Positions 47,501 through 58,418 of a DNA stretch of 64,000 nucleotides are shown here, piece by piece (positions within the stretch are counted from its first letter, which is position 1; each line of letters opens with the position of its first letter). The position numbers and the translations under genes were made by a program. The notes beneath the pieces are model-generated. The model had not been told where the DNA came from. It was given only the letters and a program-made list of their open reading frames with translations, and searched no databases. Source of the DNA: Mesocentrotus franciscanus (Eukaryota > Echinodermata > Echinoidea > Camarodonta > Strongylocentrotidae); NCBI GenBank assembly GCA_037976565.1, contig CP137675.1, positions 21,292,446-21,356,445 of the forward strand, given 5' to 3'.

Positions 47501-49296
47501 GATGAAGGAAAATAAATTAAAGCTCTTGAAATAACATCGAAGTGCCTTTCGTTCGTTCTAAAAATGCGTGTATAACGGCAAGCTGAAGTTAGGAGTCAAG
47601 ATTTTCAAGCCCGTACCGTCATGAATGCAGACGGAAGAGTACGAACTGATCTGAACAATAAACATTAAACCAATTAAAAAACATCACATAACTCATTTTA
47701 AGGGACTAACGCTCAACAAATTACCGTAAAATAATAATTTCCTTTGACAAATGATACTATAGATATTCATGATATCTCACAGAAATAACGATATTTCATG
47801 AGCTACGAGTTCAGCTATAGCCATCATTTTGAAATGAGACGTAATTGTCATGCAGCGCAGTAGACTGTAGAGGGCAGCATGCAGCAGAGAGGAAAAATCG
47901 CGGGCCTTATAGATCACGTGATTTTCCTCTCTGCTGCATGCTGCCCTACAGTCTACTGCGCTATGACAATACGTCTCATTCAAAATGATGGCTAACTGAA
48001 CTCGATATCGAGTACGTAGCTCATAAAAATATCATTATTTATGTAAGATATTATGAATATCTAGTATTATTTGTCAAAGCAAATTATTATTTAACGGTAA
48101 TTTGTCGTGCTGTAGTTCCTTAAAGTGAGTTACGTGATGTTTTTTAATTGGTTTAATGCTTATTGTTCAGATCAGTCGTACTTCGTCTGCATTCATGACG
48201 TACGGGCTTGAAAACTTGACTCCTAACTTCAGCTTGCCGTTATACGCATTTTTAGAACGAACGAAAGGCACTTCGATGTTATTTCAAGAGCTTTAATTTA
48301 TTTTCCTTCATCATAATATCAAGGGTAAACCATTATTTTGTGGATATTTTGACAATTAAATTAATGCCTTATTAGTATTACGATTTAATTTTAATACTCT
48401 GATCAGCATTTTGGTCTTGTGTGGTACTATCGTAACTTGCTTAGTCTTCAGTGGGTCATATTTTGACTTCCGTTTGTGAACGCGCTTGGTATCGCGAAGC
48501 ATGATTCCTTCCATAATTTTGCAGCCTCAATTTTAGAGCGATAAAAAGACCTACCGTCAACTGAAACGATATCCATTTATTTTTTAAAGCATATTTATTT
48601 AATTAAATTGATTATTTAATTGTTTTGAGAGCAGTAACTGTCTTTTCCCGTTGCATTATTTAGAACAGCAACTTATCTTAACTCCCGCCGCTGCATGCAC
48701 ACGATTTTTAGTATGGAGAAAATTACTGTTCGGGTACCCGGTCCCCGCCCGAAATTTTCAAGTCAAACCCGGGTTCGGCAAAACCCGTGATGACTCAGGC
48801 CTAATAGATTGATCATAATTTTTTTTGAGGCAGATAGTGTAGCATAATTATCTGTCCTTGAGTTTTTACCTATGCATCTTTGTATGTCACAATGCTATTA
48901 CCTATGTATGTTCTTATTGTAGATCAATCAAAAGACCACCGACATAGTAGCAGATCTGAAGATGAATCTAATGACAGCATTACAGCTGAGATGGTAGAGA
49001 GTGACAATTCTGACAGCCTGTCATACATGGACAACAAGATACCAGTCATTGATGATTCGCCTTACTCTGCCAAAGCATCTCGTTTAGACGATACCTTGAG
49101 TTCTGGAGGCAGTGAAGGTTCTCCTGTTCCTGGTCAACCAGAAGGAGGCATGATGATTGGTAGAGGGAGAGGGTCATTACTTGGTCATGTATCGCCTTCT
49201 CTAGGGAGGGGTCTTGCTATGCTTAGTATAGGGATGGAGAAGAAGAAACCCAGACCAAGTCTGGCTGATTTGGCAGACAAACTCCATGAACTGTGA
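35547..49296 (+). CDS. LOTUS (OST-HTH) - RRM - RRM protein, about 580 aa
   Basis: Coding exons: 35547-35751, 36073-36182, 37162-37224, 38729-38901, 40055-40113, 41375-41778, 42137-42207, 43269-43351, 46521-46720, 48923-49296 (TGA 49294). Their summed length plus one base lost in the first exon divides exactly by three (580 codons). Domains: LOTUS, residues 8-75 (IKKSVRAVLLSKIGG, FRELGFSTVRQFLEAMPDAV); basic stretch KKKRNRRKSPKSNK; RRM1 with RNP2 VCVYYN, RNP1 LIFFRF and EEEEAISVIKLYNGR; a Gln-rich linker (41560-41650); RRM2 with ICVFNF and YFAFVAF; an acidic/Ser tail; a GRGRG patch (49165-49182). LOTUS domains bind DEAD-box helicases of the Vasa type or RNA and occur in germline proteins such as TDRD5, TDRD7, Oskar and MARF1. 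An RNA-regulatory, possibly germ-granule role is inferred. I know of no named gene with this domain order. Confidence 0.85.
35634..35646 (+). other. Single-base break in the LOTUS exon
   Basis: In the first coding exon the frame shifts by one base in a C run (gggtgcccctgg). Upstream residues end ...KIGGCP. The LOTUS continuation (SDFKKLAGYPLHF... VRQFLEAMP) is in the next frame and ends correctly at the donor at 35752. As written, the frame stops within the exon. One missing C would explain it: an assembly error, a polymorphism or a null allele. Confidence 0.85.
37700..37745 (+). other. Candidate frame-shifting cassette exon of the LOTUS gene
   Basis: It has a strong acceptor (taacaacag) and a consensus donor (gtaagt), encoding DKAHTKKPKRYKKKK. 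At 46 bases it leaves the wrong phase for the exon at 38729, whereas skipping it joins 37224 to 38729 in frame. Inclusion would reach a stop after about 12 codons, as a poison exon would. An indel in its A-rich end could instead make it a normal exon. Confidence 0.4.
37795..37975 (+). mobile_element. SINE 3' fragment
   Basis: Matches the body of the SINE family (acttatgtccttttgcaa, agacattaatctatacttg, gtaaattggtacctggt, aaagccaggataataa). The tRNA-like head is absent. Confidence 0.65.
38520..38721 (+). mobile_element. SINE 3' fragment abutting a splice acceptor
   Basis: SINE body (agcaagacattaatctacat, gtgttaaacgggtaacagt) and tail (gagcactataaaatt, then attattatt) run directly into tatcgcag, the acceptor of the exon starting at 38729. 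Confidence 0.65.
39090..39787. mobile_element. TTAA-flanked MITE, family A copy 3, with nested MITE
   Basis: Flanked by TTAA at 39086-39089 and 39788-39791. Same body as the copies at 1443 and 15575. It is split by the family K element at 39259-39421. Its position is the intron between exons 38729-38901 and 40055-40113. Confidence 0.88.
39259..39421. mobile_element. 163-bp MITE, family K copy 2, ATT duplication
   Basis: Ends agggacttttagatttt and aaatctaaaagtccct are inverted repeats. ATT is duplicated at 39256-39258 and 39422-39424. The unoccupied version of the same site is visible in the family A copies near 1800 and 15740, which confirms the insertion boundaries. Confidence 0.92.
42208..43268. 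other. LOTUS-gene intron with an eroded repeat end
   Basis: 42349-42370 (ttaaagcccaagtccactcc) matches one terminus of MITE family B but diverges at once afterwards. 42720-42760 has repeated caaggtca motifs. No exon recognised. Confidence 0.4.
43999..44328 (+). mobile_element. tRNA-derived SINE, best preserved copy
   Basis: A box TAGTCGAGTGG, a B box close to consensus (GGTCGATCC), body (atttggaaaggcattgatct, ccaggagagaaatggggacc), then tgtaaagcgctaagaggcgg and an ATTATT tail. The tRNA-like head is leucine/serine-like in feel, but no functional tRNA fold is claimed. Confidence 0.82.
44334..44482. mobile_element. Hairpin MITE, about 150 bp
   Basis: Arms aatatggactggc... ggggaatacgacatatattt and aaatatatgttgtattcccc... 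gccagtcaatatt pair, around a centre that also pairs imperfectly (catattgccc/gggcaatatg). It directly follows the SINE tail. Confidence 0.75.
44878..46289 (-). pseudogene. Crypton-type tyrosine recombinase, broken
   Basis: The minus-strand frame from 46263 to 45202 is a full-length DUF3504/KIAA1958-like tyrosine recombinase. Visible are NTKKATKHAV, the first catalytic Arg region (YFCRRGRENLKDL), the H-x-x-R box (YTNHCVRAT) and the final Tyr region (SSLSSYTGR). The GH position of the family reads GQ here. A better start, ATG at 46287-46289 (MAASVTKFA), is one base out of frame near 46262. After TGA at 45202 the same frame continues for about 107 codons to 44878 (acidic, then Ser/Thr-rich), so that TGA looks premature. 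Enzymes of this family catalyse cut-and-paste DNA recombination through a Tyr nucleophile. It lies antisense in a LOTUS-gene intron. Confidence 0.8.
44878..46443 (-). mobile_element. Crypton-like element with a TIR-type right end
   Basis: Coding region as above plus 46293-46443. The latter matches the right end of the TIR element at 21849-22579, down to the terminus (tttacgccggcaaatac). No matching left terminus is visible between 44480 and 44880, so the left boundary is unknown or lost. Confidence 0.6.
46775..46920 (+). mobile_element. SINE body fragment
   Basis: Contains gtaaattggtacatggtaag and aaaagccaggggttg... aataatactggtgagg, matching the body of the SINEs at 11675 and 37795. Head and tail are lost. 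Confidence 0.5.
47051..48803. mobile_element. 1.75-kb fold-back element with 8-bp target duplication
   Basis: Nearly the whole element is one imperfect palindrome centred near 47920, with arms of about 850 bp; for example cgaagtgcctttcgttcgtt pairs with aacgaacgaaaggcacttcg. Ends TAGGCCTGAGTC / GACTCAGGCCTA. Flanks ATAGATTG (47043-47050 and 48804-48811) are identical, as in hAT-type insertions. No coding sequence. It lies in the LOTUS-gene intron 46721-48922. Confidence 0.92.
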
Positions 49297-50455
49297 AGAA
49301 GGTGTCAGTGCAGCTCATGGGTATGGTTTTACTGGTATCATGGAGTGTGATTTCATGATGAAACCCCTAAACATTCAAGAATGCACTAGATCGGTTTGCC
49401 TTACCATGCAAGCCCTGCATAGTACGTATTGTCATGATATACCTAGAAAGAAGATGTACCGGTATGCTCATAGGGCCAACATAGGGCCAATATCCTTATA
49501 ATTGTTTGGTTTCAGGCTCTTGTGAGAAGACCTGTACCAGCAGATAGGAATGGCAAACTGTGAGGCGATATTAAGTGTAAGTATTTGCTTCTACTGACGT
49601 CCTTGACCAGTGTGTACAACCATGCTGTATGTAAGTCTACTACTCTTGCATACATTGGAATGGTGTACCATTATGAGATGTTCTAGATGCCACCCCACTG
49701 GCTCAACATTGTCAAGCAGTCCTGAACCTTGCGTTCAGATCACAACAATTGATTCTCATGTCTTTGATATACCAAGGTCGGGGTTTATCATTCTACCAAT
49801 CTACACCATGATGTCATTGTTTGTAGTGAGTCTATGTGCTTCATATCTTGGTCCAGAGCTGCTTCTTTCATGCAGAGATATCCTGATCATGTTATCATAA
49901 GTACAATTAGCTGTTAAAAAACAATCGAATCAGATACGAAGCAGTAAGCCACAGTGGTTCTTTCAACATGGAAATGAATAGCAACTGCGTGCACCTACGC
50001 CTATTCACTTAGCTCTGTGTTGAAATACAAGATACAGATATGTGAAGTGGATCACACTGACGTCATCTTTAAAAAGAACTGTCGCAGTTTACTGTGTGAT
50101 ACCTGAACGAGGCTTTAGGAGACATTACTTGATACTTCATGCCAATGTAGATATAGGTCTCTGGGGTTGTCTCACAGTGTGCTTAGAATCTGTAGTTATA
50201 CATGAGGGTTATCACAAAATTTCTATTGATTGAGACAGCCATTTATGGTTAACATGGTCATGATTATGGTTTTTTATCTGTATAAAATAGATTTTATTTT
50301 TTTTTACAAATGTGTTATTGCTGTAACCCCACATCGCATTGTCGTATTAGCAGTCATAAGTTGGATTCATCTCATGCATGTATGAATGTGTTAGCACATC
50401 TCAAATGGAGGCTGAAGTGGAGAGACAGTTTTTGCATCCTTTTCATCTTAATAAA
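49297..50455 (+). promoter_or_regulatory. 3' UTR of the LOTUS/RRM gene
   Basis: Non-coding after the TGA. The first clear AATAAA is at 50450-50455. Short open frames here lack recognisable motifs. Confidence 0.5.
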
Positions 50456-53400
50456 TATTGCTAGTTAGTATCAAATAAGTTTATATGGTGCTTCCAGTCC
50501 CCCTTTTGAAAATTTCATTCTATTAATTTTTTAACTGTTCCTCGATTTTGAATATTGCAGCTTTCATTTTGAACAGTATTTTTAATAATATTGAACTTGA
50601 CAAAAATGAAATAGTGTTCGTTTATCATGAATCAGTTTTTAAAAATATAATAGATGGCTTTTTTAATATCTGCAATAGTACTTTGACCCAACTCGACATT
50701 ATTTTAGATGCGCTGCATGTTGTAACATTGCTTATCTCATAGACCAGTTGTTGTTGAAAATGTTGTTCATGAGCATGTTTTGTCGAGCAGAATTGCAAGA
50801 GCAACTACAGTCACATTTTCTACACAAGTAGAAGACCCAGTATCATCCACGTAAAGAGAGCTCGATATCGGAAGTGAAAATTATACAATGTAACCTAGGA
50901 AAGTGTAATAATGAATTGGATGTAGGCAGAGGCATCTTGGAGATGCAGTCATATTTGGCTTGTTTATGATGACAGTATATGTAGGCCTTACTCATTTCTA
51001 CAGGTAGGGTATTTGTTATAATGATGCAGAGAATGAACTTTTTGAAGTTATTCCTAGCTTAATATTTGCCTTCATCAATATAACTATTCATTTGCATGCA
51101 TGGAAGACTAAATGTTACTGGCTGTATCTTCATGTATAATCCATATATAGACTATGTTGAATAATATTTAAACAAGGAATTCTTATACAAAATGTGATAT
51201 TCTTTTAATTTAATGCAGTCAAACCAATACAATTCGTAAGCTTTTTAGCTATGAAATGCTTAACACTTTGTGCTTTTGTGAATGTTCTTTTTTTTAAATG
51301 TCACTACAATATCTGCAACAGCAAAAATGTCTATCTTCAGGAGAAACTGCAATGAAATAGTTGTACATATGTTACCCAGAGATAGATTTAACACATATAT
51401 TTTAATCATGAACATTAAGTGCATAATAATATGTAATGTCACTTTTTTGGCAATAATCCCCAGAGCATCCAATACATGTAGATGTTCCTACTGCAAAAGA
51501 ATTGGTGGCCTGGCCAAATCGATGTTAACACGACTGGTTAAACTCGATGTATTACTAGCTTTGCTATTTACCATTATGAGAAAATTTCCCTTCATATCTG
51601 ACCCAGAGAAAGATCAAGTTCTTTAGAAATATTAAATTATTTTATGATAGGATGTGTTGCTTTCCAAGACTACATTTTCTATGAAGCTTTTACACACAAA
51701 CACACAGGAATTATGGACTATTATCCTACTGTTTATTTGGGTGAAATGAAAATATTGCCTCGGACAACATGAATACCTGAAATGAATGATCTGTTTGGAG
51801 CCATAAGGGCATTAAGTTGTGTGTTAAAGTATTTGAGCTAAATCCCTTCTTGCCCCAAACAGACGGAAAATTATGTCAAACCTTCCTTACTGATACACGT
51901 ATCTCATATTAGAGTTGTGTGCATTTTTATGAGAATGAAAATTTCTTTATGGAGAATTTTGTTGTAGTGCATATGAGTTTGGAAATAGCACAAGAAACTT
52001 TAATGTTGACTCCATTGAAAGGAAACCTAACCCCCCAAAATAATGTAGTTATTCTGAGAGATTTATTGTGTTCTTGCCTATAAATATACAAGATTCCCCA
52101 CCAAAGTTTATGAGAGACATATAAAGCAAAATATTATTAGCGTAATATAAAGTTTCTCGGCATGGCATGGGCATCGCCATTTCCTTGATAACATGACGTT
52201 ATATGCAAAGTTTTTAATCAAGTAAATGTACCAGTATTCAAATTTATGGATGCTTCCTTTCCACATGTTTTTGGTGATTAAATATATCACTCACCTGCTC
52301 TTGTCTTTTGTACTATAATTGTCGGAATGCAAATTGCATGTGAATGTTGGCATAAATGAAATAGATTTGTCAGCTGCTATATTTTGGTATTTTTAAATGA
52401 ATGTGTTACAATTTTTCCCCTATTACATGTATATATTTTCACCAACTATTGTTTTTACCTTCTAAGATATGATTTTTCCTCATTGAAAAGTATAGGTTTT
52501 GTTATTGAATTAAATATCTCTATAGCTAAAGCTTGGTGCATGATAAATGCGCCCATGTCATGCTAAAAGAATATCTTCAATTATATACATTGTATCTGTT
52601 TTACATTTTCGTACCGGAATATATAAATCAGTTATAGTTGCCACTTTCAAAATATTTTCTACAATGTTTGAGAGGAATCACATTTTACTGACTTGTTTTT
52701 CTAAGTGTCAGATGCATGATAATGTTTGTGTAATTATTTTTCATCTTAAGAGTTGTTAAAATCAAGGGGATAAAGAATTGGAAATACTCCATTTCTCATT
52801 CAGGGTAGTAGTCAAAGTTAACTCTCAACGTGTGGTATTGGGAGCTGCTTTTTCAGGAGAAACTGGCAAAATTATTTGCTGTAGTATTCATCATGCAGCA
52901 GAAATGAAAATATGCTGAAAAGTATGTTCTGAAAAGCACCAAGATTCATACACATTATGCACTCTAGGCTTTGTGTACAGTTGGTCAAGAACACGAGCTC
53001 AAATTCCTCCTCTTCTCCATCAAACAGTAAAGTTCTGTTTGTAATGGTGTACTTTTAATACTAGCTATTTAATACCTATCTTGAATACTCAATTTTATAT
53101 CACATATCTGTTGAGATGTTCTCCTGAGGTTTCCATGACGAGTGTTCTCAATTAATTGCTTTTGGTAGCACCATGTTGGTGTTGCCTTACTAAGAATACT
53201 GTTGAATATATTCTTTCCTCAACATAAGTAATAACCCACTCCTAAAAGTGGGTTCTTTTGACCAAAAAACCTCCCCAAGGTTACAACACATGGTGTTACT
53301 GAAAGCCGAAAACTACTTGTAATGATGTTTGTCATGTTTGTATTAGGGGTTTAGTTCTTACTTGATTTCATTACTATTTCATCTCCCGAAGAAGTGGGAG

Positions 53401-56400
53401 CTTTAGGTCATAAACTGGATTTGGGGTGCAGTGCTAATGATATATGAACATGTTCTGATGGAGATATCAACCTACCACGTAATGGGGCAAAACAAGATGC
53501 AATGTTAAACAATTTCTACAAAAATTATTGAAAATGTAAATTTAAATGTATTTTTTAGTGTATGTCAATAATCATTCATATAATTAATAATCTTCCATAC
53601 AAGGCATACATGTTACTAGGTACCCAGTGTAAAAAGCCTTGTAATAAATTTGCCAAAATGAATATTTGTTATTATATGTTGTTGGTGACTTGTCAGATAC
53701 ATGAACATATTAATAATTAGACTCTGAACAGTATCAGTAATGGATAAATCTCTCCATATCAGTTTCTGTACACATTTAATATTTCTTGAAAATGTAAATG
53801 TTCTAGAGGGAATCTTTAATAATGGGGTGTGTTCTACCGTCATAGGTCTATTAAAACAAAATGAGGAAATCTATTTTTTGACTTCTTCAACTTTCATCAT
53901 AACTAAGCATTGACTTTACTATGCTATTTACATGACATGAATAAATACATGAATAAATACAATGTTACAGAATTGTGTCTTCCTCAAATTTTTTATTGTA
54001 AATATGTTAAGAAATGCTATGCCAATGATATCTCCTAATACAGTTACATCAAAAGATTTTTCTATAATATACAACATTTTCAATGAAAAATAGGCTTACA
54101 AATTGAAGAATGTATAACTGTTAAAAAAAGGAAGACATGGTCAGCTTGGACATGCAGAACTCACTTCTGAAATGCATTTTAATAGATCCTGGCAGTATAA
54201 TGCTATGCAGTTCAGCAGTTATGAATAAAATGTTAAGTTAATTTCAATTGAATTTAGGGTATATAGACAAGAATTCCAAAAAAGATTTTTTTTTTTTTCT
54301 TTGCAAAAAAAAAAGAAGAAATAATCATTGTTTATTTTATGATTTTACATCATATTCATTAGCAAGCATCGTGATTGGTACTCATTAGAATTCATAATAT
54401 TGCACTTTGGTACTGCTGTAGAAGTTCTCATATCTTACAAATACAATTACTGATACAAGTTGTAGAACTGAACACATGCCTCATAGGCAACTTAAAAAAA
54501 CAAAGATATATTCATAATCTATTAGAACATTTTCAATAAGGAAATGTTGATGAAGAAGCGAGATTTTTTCAATTTCTATCATGATTTGCTAACCCTTGAC
54601 TTTGTTCTAAAATGGAAAACTAGTAAAATGCTGATGTTGGTTATCCATATATCAACACTTTCCAAAAATGTGTATAAAAAGTTTTTTTTTAAATACATTG
54701 ATATTCATATAAAATAAAATGAATGCTTTTTGTATCATCAGAGATACAAGTACCTTTAAGTTAATTGCATGTAACGATGCTATTATACTCTTAATATTCA
54801 TTATTGTATCAGATAATTTCAACAAATTATTGTACATTATAGTTGCTTAATATCCAACTCATTTTTGAGATTTCAGTTCTTCTCTGGCAAACATTATGGC
54901 ACATTTATAAAGAATATTTAAAAAATCACTTGATTATCAAATCAGAAATTAAAAAAGCTACTTACATTTTTTACTTTCTCAATTGTATGACGACATTAAC
55001 ATAAGTCACTTGACTTGAGGTAACTAAGGGCATTTGCTTTGATAAGTATTATAAAACAGGATTAAGAATGTAGGCAGTCTAATTGGTCAAATGACACCAC
55101 TTGACCATGCATCTCTCTTTCCTACCATGCCTACTGTGCAAAAGAAGTTCCAATATAAAAAAGTGACAACCTACGGCTGAAAGTGATAATGAACGGCTGA
55201 GATGCTGATTTCTCAACTTAAATTCATATTTGCTGACCCATTTTATGAAACGAATAATTCATGTTTTGAAGCTCGAGCATCAGTAATATGCACTGCACTT
55301 AAATTCACAATTAACCCGATAATAAATTTGACAAGTCTCATAATTTGACAAGTCTCATTCATTATCCGATTGTGACTTAACCTGCATGCAGTGCATATTC
55401 ACTAATGAACTCGCAAACAGGAATTTTTTGTCAATTAGCATCATAGGGGCAAGCTAGGACATGTACTGTATTAGAAAATTGTGAGTTGGTTTTCTGGTCA
55501 TACATATACTACAGTATTTAGTACAAATTGTGTAATTGCGTTTTTACAGACGTATATCAATCAGATATGATTATTTACGTCTGGGGACCGACCTTTAACG
55601 TCACCATCCGAAAGATGCGACTCAGTTTCAAACTCGGGTCAGAGAGACAGAGAGCTGACCAACTGAACGTGCCGCTAGACCAAAGCTCATCTGAAATGTG
55701 AAAAACTATTTCCTTTGGATTCTAAAATGACCCATTCTAATTATGTTCACTTTTCTTCCCTAGATTCACTTCATAACCAAGGAAACACAATTTAGCAGTA
55801 AGGTACCTCTTCCTTTCATTAAAAAAAATTGTTTGCGAATCACTTTGTGCAGATAGGGAGTAATGTATGTACCGGTATACAGCTTATCACAACATTCACA
55901 CTGTCGTGAGCATAGTACTAAATTCTACGTGTTTACAAGGAATACATACACAAAGTTGACATGCACATTATAAGTGAAAGTACTAAATTCTACATACAGA
56001 AATAGGAGTTTGACAGTCAAACATCTAAACGAAATAGCCAATATATACATACATACCAACTAATTTCATACATAACATTGTCATTTTTTGAGTACCCTCT
56101 TTCAAATCAATCACATCAGCTTCGTTTCTTTCTTTCTTTTTCTTGGGGAGGGATTCTGACAATACCCCTAAAAATATATTTAGTGCAATGTCTTTGAAGT
56201 GGGTTATTTGATAAAATTGTTCAATTGACTAACGGATATAAAAGTAATATCAAGGTCATGATTGAATCAGTTAAGGTCATAATTTCAGGGACAATTTCAA
56301 GTTTATTGAAAGACAATATGATCCCTCATACAGCATCAAATATGAATGTGAGCAAATGAATAGAATAATTCCTTCTTTTCATTAGTATTCCAGATAAGTT

Positions 56401-56968
56401 TTGATCCTGGATGATAACATCTGATAGTGTAGTTGTAAAGTGCAACAACTTTATACACCAATACAAAAGAAATCGCTGATCAATTTCAAATGCGTTCAGC
56501 TCAAAGCTTATTTACTATGTATGAAAAAGTGACTACAAAAACTTGTGCTAAGTGGGAAGGAAAAAAGTACTTGTCAAACATATCTATTTTTACAATCTTG
56601 TTAATATTTGGTCTCATAAAAGATGAAAAGAAATTTAAAAAACACTATCAAAATGATTTACAACAAACAACAACAAAATATATATTTATTTATCTCAGCA
56701 ATCATTTGTATTTCAAAGTTCAAACCTCAATGCTTAGTATGAGCAACTGATGCATTCATACAACACCTTTTCATACAAAAATAAAAACCATAAGAACAAA
56801 CAAAAAAATTATTTCATACAATTGTAGTCACAAGAGTACAAAACATGTCAGTTCCCAATTGAATTACTTTAAAACAAGCAGGAAATGGTTTCTCACTTCA
56901 ATATTATTATTTTCAAGATATCATCACATTAAAAAACGAGATGGAACTTCAACTGCGCGCAGTCGAAA
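50456..56968. other. AT-rich convergent intergenic interval
   Basis: About 6.5 kb with no recognised gene, SINE, MITE or satellite, in contrast to the rest of the window. Several AATAAA-like motifs occur on both strands (for example aataaatac near 53940). It could be an extended 3' UTR of either convergent gene. Confidence 0.4.
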
Positions 56969-57741
56969 ATGATGCCTCCGCCATAGAGCAATTTTACAAA
57001 CCAAAATGGAAGCAATTTTTAAAATTCAAGTTTGATTGTAATCCATCTGTTGGTTCTAATGATAACCAGCTATTTTGAGATACATAATGAGCCCTGTGAC
57101 CTTTGACCTCGTGATCCCCAAATCTAATCAGTTCATTGACTCTGCAAGATACATACATGACCCAAGTTTGGCGGTAATCCATCAATCGGTTCTTGAGATA
57201 ACATGATCACAAGCTATTTTGCATACATAATGAGCCCTGTGATCTTAGACCTTTGACCTCGTGACCCCAAAATCTAATCAGTTCATTGACTCTGCAAGAT
57301 ACATACATGGCCCAAGTTTGGCGGTAATCCATCAATCGGTTCTTGAGATAAAGTGATCACGAGCTATTTTTGCATACATAATGAGCCCTGTGACCTTTGA
57401 CCTTTGACCTCGTGACCCCAAAATCTAATCAGTTCATTAGCTCTGCAAGATACATACAGGACCCAAGTTTGGCGGTAATCCATCAATCGGTTCTTGAGAT
57501 AACGCGATCACGAGCTATTTTTGCATACATAATGGCCCTGTGACCTTTGACCTTGGACCTCGTGACCCCAAAATCTAATCACTTCATTAGCTCTGCAAGA
57601 TACATACATGACCCGAGTTTGGCGGTAATCCATCAATTGGTTCTTGAGATCAAGATCACGAGAACGGGACGTACGTACGTACGGACGGACGGACAACCTG
57701 AAAACATAATGCCTCCGGCTACTTTGTAGCGGAGGCATAAA
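56969..57741. mobile_element. TIR element carrying four 150-bp tandem units
   Basis: Ends gatgcctccgcc and the inverse, ggcggaggcat-like (gcggaggcataa), are inverted. Units start near 57089, 57231, 57382 and 57534 with (ga)gccctgtga and contain cctttgacctcgtgacccca, cagttcattg and ggcggtaatccatcaat. It ends in gtacgtacgtacggacggac. No coding sequence. Confidence 0.75.
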
Positions 57742-58418
57742 AATAGTCAGTTGATCAAGATGAAGGAGAATATTAAGAAGGATATTTCCACCTGATTTTC
57801 ACTGCCTGGAGTGACTTATTTTGTTAGTTTATAAGGTACATGTAGGATGGTGTAAAAGAGAGAAATAATCATGTAGTCAATTGGACCTCATCTGGTGTAA
57901 AATGGTGAAATATGGTGCATACCCAAACAATTTAATCAAAAAGAATATCACTGCACAGTTACAATGTTATTGCAGTAGCACTTTTTATTTCCTCAGTCTT
58001 AGTTTGTTATCTTTCATCATATATAACATAGAGAACAGTAAAACTTCCAAGGAAGGCGGGCAGGAGTTTAAAAGGTAGCAGATAAGGTTTGGTAGTTCAT
58101 CGGACCTGAGAAATATCACACTACAGTGTTTAAAGATGTCAGTGAATTAAATAATCGATCATACACTTATTAAAGTTTTTTAAATAAAATCATAAACAAT
58201 AGGCAAAGTGTTCATTTAAAATACAGGTAGAAAGCAAATCTTGAATTTCTTTTTTTTGGTTATTTTCTGGTTTAAATTTTCATCTCAATGTAATGGCAAG
58301 AATGACTAATATTATGTAAAGTTGTAATAACACAATTGCACAGTTATGGGTGCAAAGATTAATTTAATGTTGAATACTTGTTAATACCGTAATGATGTGA
58401 AAGAATACACTTAGATAA

